Shown: piece after piece, positions 13,287 to 14,543 of the stretch | Layout: each line of letters opens with the position of its first letter | Position numbering within the stretch: the stretch's first letter is position 1 | Source of the DNA: Aquabacter sp. | GTDB lineage: Bacteria; Pseudomonadota; Alphaproteobacteria; Rhizobiales; Xanthobacteraceae | Direction of reading: 5' to 3' | DNA: 14,543 bases | NCBI GenBank assembly: GCA_030147645.1 | Contig: JASBUY010000062.1 | Coordinates: 1 to 14,543, forward strand | Made by a program: the position numbers and the translations under genes | Notes under the pieces: generated by a model | Seen by the model: only the letters and a program-made list of their open reading frames with translations | What the model was told of the DNA's origin: nothing | The model's database searches: none

Positions 13287-14126
13287 ATGAACGTGCAACT
13301 TGCGATGCAGGCGATGCAGGCAAAGAAAGCGGGCGGGACAGCGACGGTGCTGCTCGCTCTGGGGCTCGCGCTAAGCGGCGCCGCACAAGCTCAGACCCAG
13401 ACCCAGCCGGCACCGCTCCGGCTGGACGTGCCTTATGTCCCCACGCCGGACGACGTGGTGGCCCGGATGCTTGAGATGGGCGAGGTCGGGGCCGATGATT
13501 TCGTCATCGATCTCGGGTCGGGCGACGGGCGCATCGCCATCGCCGCGGTGAAGGATAAGGGCGCAAAGGGCGCCATGGGCGTCGATCTCAATCCCGAGCG
13601 CATTAGCGAAGCGCAGGAAAATGCCAAGAAGGCCGGCGTGACCGACAAGGTCACATTCCGCCAGCAGAACCTGTTCGAGACCGATCTCGGCAAGGCCGAC
13701 GTCATCACCATGTATCTGCTGGAAACGGTGAATGCGAAGCTTCGGCCCACTTTGCTCCAGCTGAAGCCCGGCACGCGCATCGTCTCCCATGCCTTCTCAC
13801 TCGGCGACTGGCGTCCCGACGAACAGGCCAATGTGAACGGGCGCACCGTCTATCTCTGGGTGGTCCCCGCCAAGGTCGAGGGCCGCTGGACGCTGACGGA
13901 CGGCAGCCAGAATATGACCCTGGACCTCAAACAGTCCTTCCAGGCGGTCTCGGGCGACGCGACGGTGAATGGCCGACGCACAGCCATCTCCTCGGGCAAG
14001 GTGGTGGGCGAAGAGGTGATCCTCACCGTGCAGTTCGACGGGCGCGAACGTACCTATCGCGGAAAGGTGGACGGCGCGCGCATCGCGCCGGCCGGGACCG
14101 ACACCTGGCGCGCCGAGCGCGGCTGA
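13287..14126 (+). CDS. Exported class I SAM-methyltransferase-like protein
   Basis: The product has 279 residues with a Rossmann-type SAM-binding fold. Motif I is VIDLGSGDGRI (73-83), the motif II acid is D100 in GVDLNPERI, and a family segment VPYVPTPDDVV precedes motif I. Later segments MYLLETVN, LKPGTRIVSHAF and VYLWVVPAKVEGRW match a subgroup I recall in many proteobacteria; substrate unknown. After about residue 200 comes a beta-rich C-terminal part without catalytic motifs. Residues about 15-35 look like a signal peptide (TATVLLALGLALSGAAQAQ), which predicts export. That is odd, because S-adenosylmethionine is a cytoplasmic cofactor. ATG 13287 follows GAGGGTGAT; the frame is open to 13173, but the upstream part is not protein-like. 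Confidence 0.85.
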   Translation: MNVQLAMQAMQAKKAGGTATVLLALGLALSGAAQAQTQTQPAPLRLDVPYVPTPDDVVARMLEMGEVGADDFVIDLGSGDGRIAIAAVKDKGAKGAMGVDLNPERISEAQENAKKAGVTDKVTFRQQNLFETDLGKADVITMYLLETVNAKLRPTLLQLKPGTRIVSHAFSLGDWRPDEQANVNGRTVYLWVVPAKVEGRWTLTDGSQNMTLDLKQSFQAVSGDATVNGRRTAISSGKVVGEEVILTVQFDGRERTYRGKVDGARIAPAGTDTWRAERG

Positions 14127-14138
14127 TCTTGCCAGCGC

Positions 14139-14166
14139 CCCGCGCGCCCGTGATCGGGCGCGCGGG
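14139..14166 (+). terminator. Strong GC hairpin after the methyltransferase gene
   Basis: CCCGCGCGCCCG (14139-14150) pairs perfectly over 12 bp with 14155-14166 around a TGAT loop, starting 12 bases after the stop. No T-run follows directly; only a short ATTTTC comes about 15 bases later. It is probably a terminator or mRNA-end stabiliser, or an attenuator ahead of the permease gene. Confidence 0.5.
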
Positions 14167-14201
14167 ACCGTTCCGCCTCAATTTTCACCGGAGAGCGTTT
14201 C

Positions 14202-14543
14202 ATGTCCGCCGCCCCCGCCGCCGGCAAGTCCGGCGGCTTGTCCGCGATCGATGGCGTCGCTTTCATGGTCGGCATCATCTTCGGCATCGGTATCTTCAAG
14301 ACGCCGCCTCTGATCGCCGCGCAGGTCGAAACCGACCTCGCCTTCGTCGCGGCCTGGATGGTGGGTGGCATCGTCACCTTGGCCGGCGCGCTGTGCTATG
14401 CGGAACTCGCGGCCGCCCACCCGGATCGCGGCGGGGAATATCATTTCCTCTCCCGCGCCTACGGCCGCCGTCTCGCGGTTCTCTTCGCCTGGGCACGGGG
14501 AACCGTGATCCAGACCGGCGCCATCGCCGCCGTCGCCTTCGTC
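14202..14543 (+). CDS. APC-family amino-acid permease (3' end missing)
   Basis: Start of a multi-pass inner-membrane transporter of the amino acid-polyamine-organocation superfamily; 114 residues are in the window. After a short Ala/Gly start, the first membrane segment VAFMVGIIFGIGIFKTPP contains the G-x-G-I-F unwound-helix motif that binds substrate backbone in this superfamily. A second hydrophobic segment (AAWMVGGIVTLAGALCYAELAA) ends in the characteristic CYAELAAAHPDRGGEYHFL, and a third begins before the edge. The substrate cannot be told from this part. ATG 14202 has GGAGAG 7 bases upstream. It follows the hairpin at 14139-14166, 75 bp after the methyltransferase stop. Confidence 0.92.
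   Translation, partial: MSAAPAAGKSGGLSAIDGVAFMVGIIFGIGIFKTPPLIAAQVETDLAFVAAWMVGGIVTLAGALCYAELAAAHPDRGGEYHFLSRAYGRRLAVLFAWARGTVIQTGAIAAVAFV

Overview
The window is GC-rich, densely coding bacterial chromosome. Gene content and protein sequences point to an alphaproteobacterium of the Hyphomicrobiales (Rhizobiales), perhaps Xanthobacter/Azorhizobium-like. The evidence is an FtsZ with a long Pro/Ala linker ending in a rhizobial-type tail, the order ftsZ-lpxC-bamD-recN, an OlsB-type ornithine acyltransferase, a DUF721-dsbA pair divergent from mutY, and a cysteine-free ribosomal protein L36. The genus is inference; no rRNA or other marker is present. I see no tRNA, rRNA, CRISPR array, insertion sequence or prophage gene.

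Layout. (1) 1-5576, plus strand: the end of the cell-division/envelope cluster, with ftsZ (5' end cut off) and a clear intrinsic terminator, then lpxC (lipid A), bamD (outer-membrane assembly lipoprotein) and recN (recombinational repair). bamD and recN are 6 bp apart. (2) 5589-8598, minus strand: a four-gene set read from olsB through arfB (ribosome rescue) and an SDR-fold protein to a DUF4260 membrane protein, which meets recN tail to tail. A good sigma-70-type promoter lies upstream of olsB. (3) 8965-9591, plus: a secreted protein of unknown function with an internal duplication. (4) 9613-11863, minus: a secreted TPR protein, rpmJ with its own strong promoter, a Tat-signal DsbA-family protein, and a DUF721/DciA-like protein. 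(5) 11930-14543, plus: mutY, an exported SAM-methyltransferase-like protein, and the start of an APC-family amino-acid permease cut by the window end.

Most genes are core housekeeping (division, lipid A and ornithine lipid synthesis, outer-membrane biogenesis, DNA repair, ribosome rescue). No new multi-gene system is evident. The less ordinary items are an SDR lacking the catalytic Tyr and Lys, a methyltransferase fold behind an apparent signal peptide, a secreted protein built of two ~55-residue repeats, an 11-bp direct repeat with 22-bp period over the rpmJ promoter, a dyad upstream of olsB, and an AT-rich patch between mutY and the methyltransferase gene.
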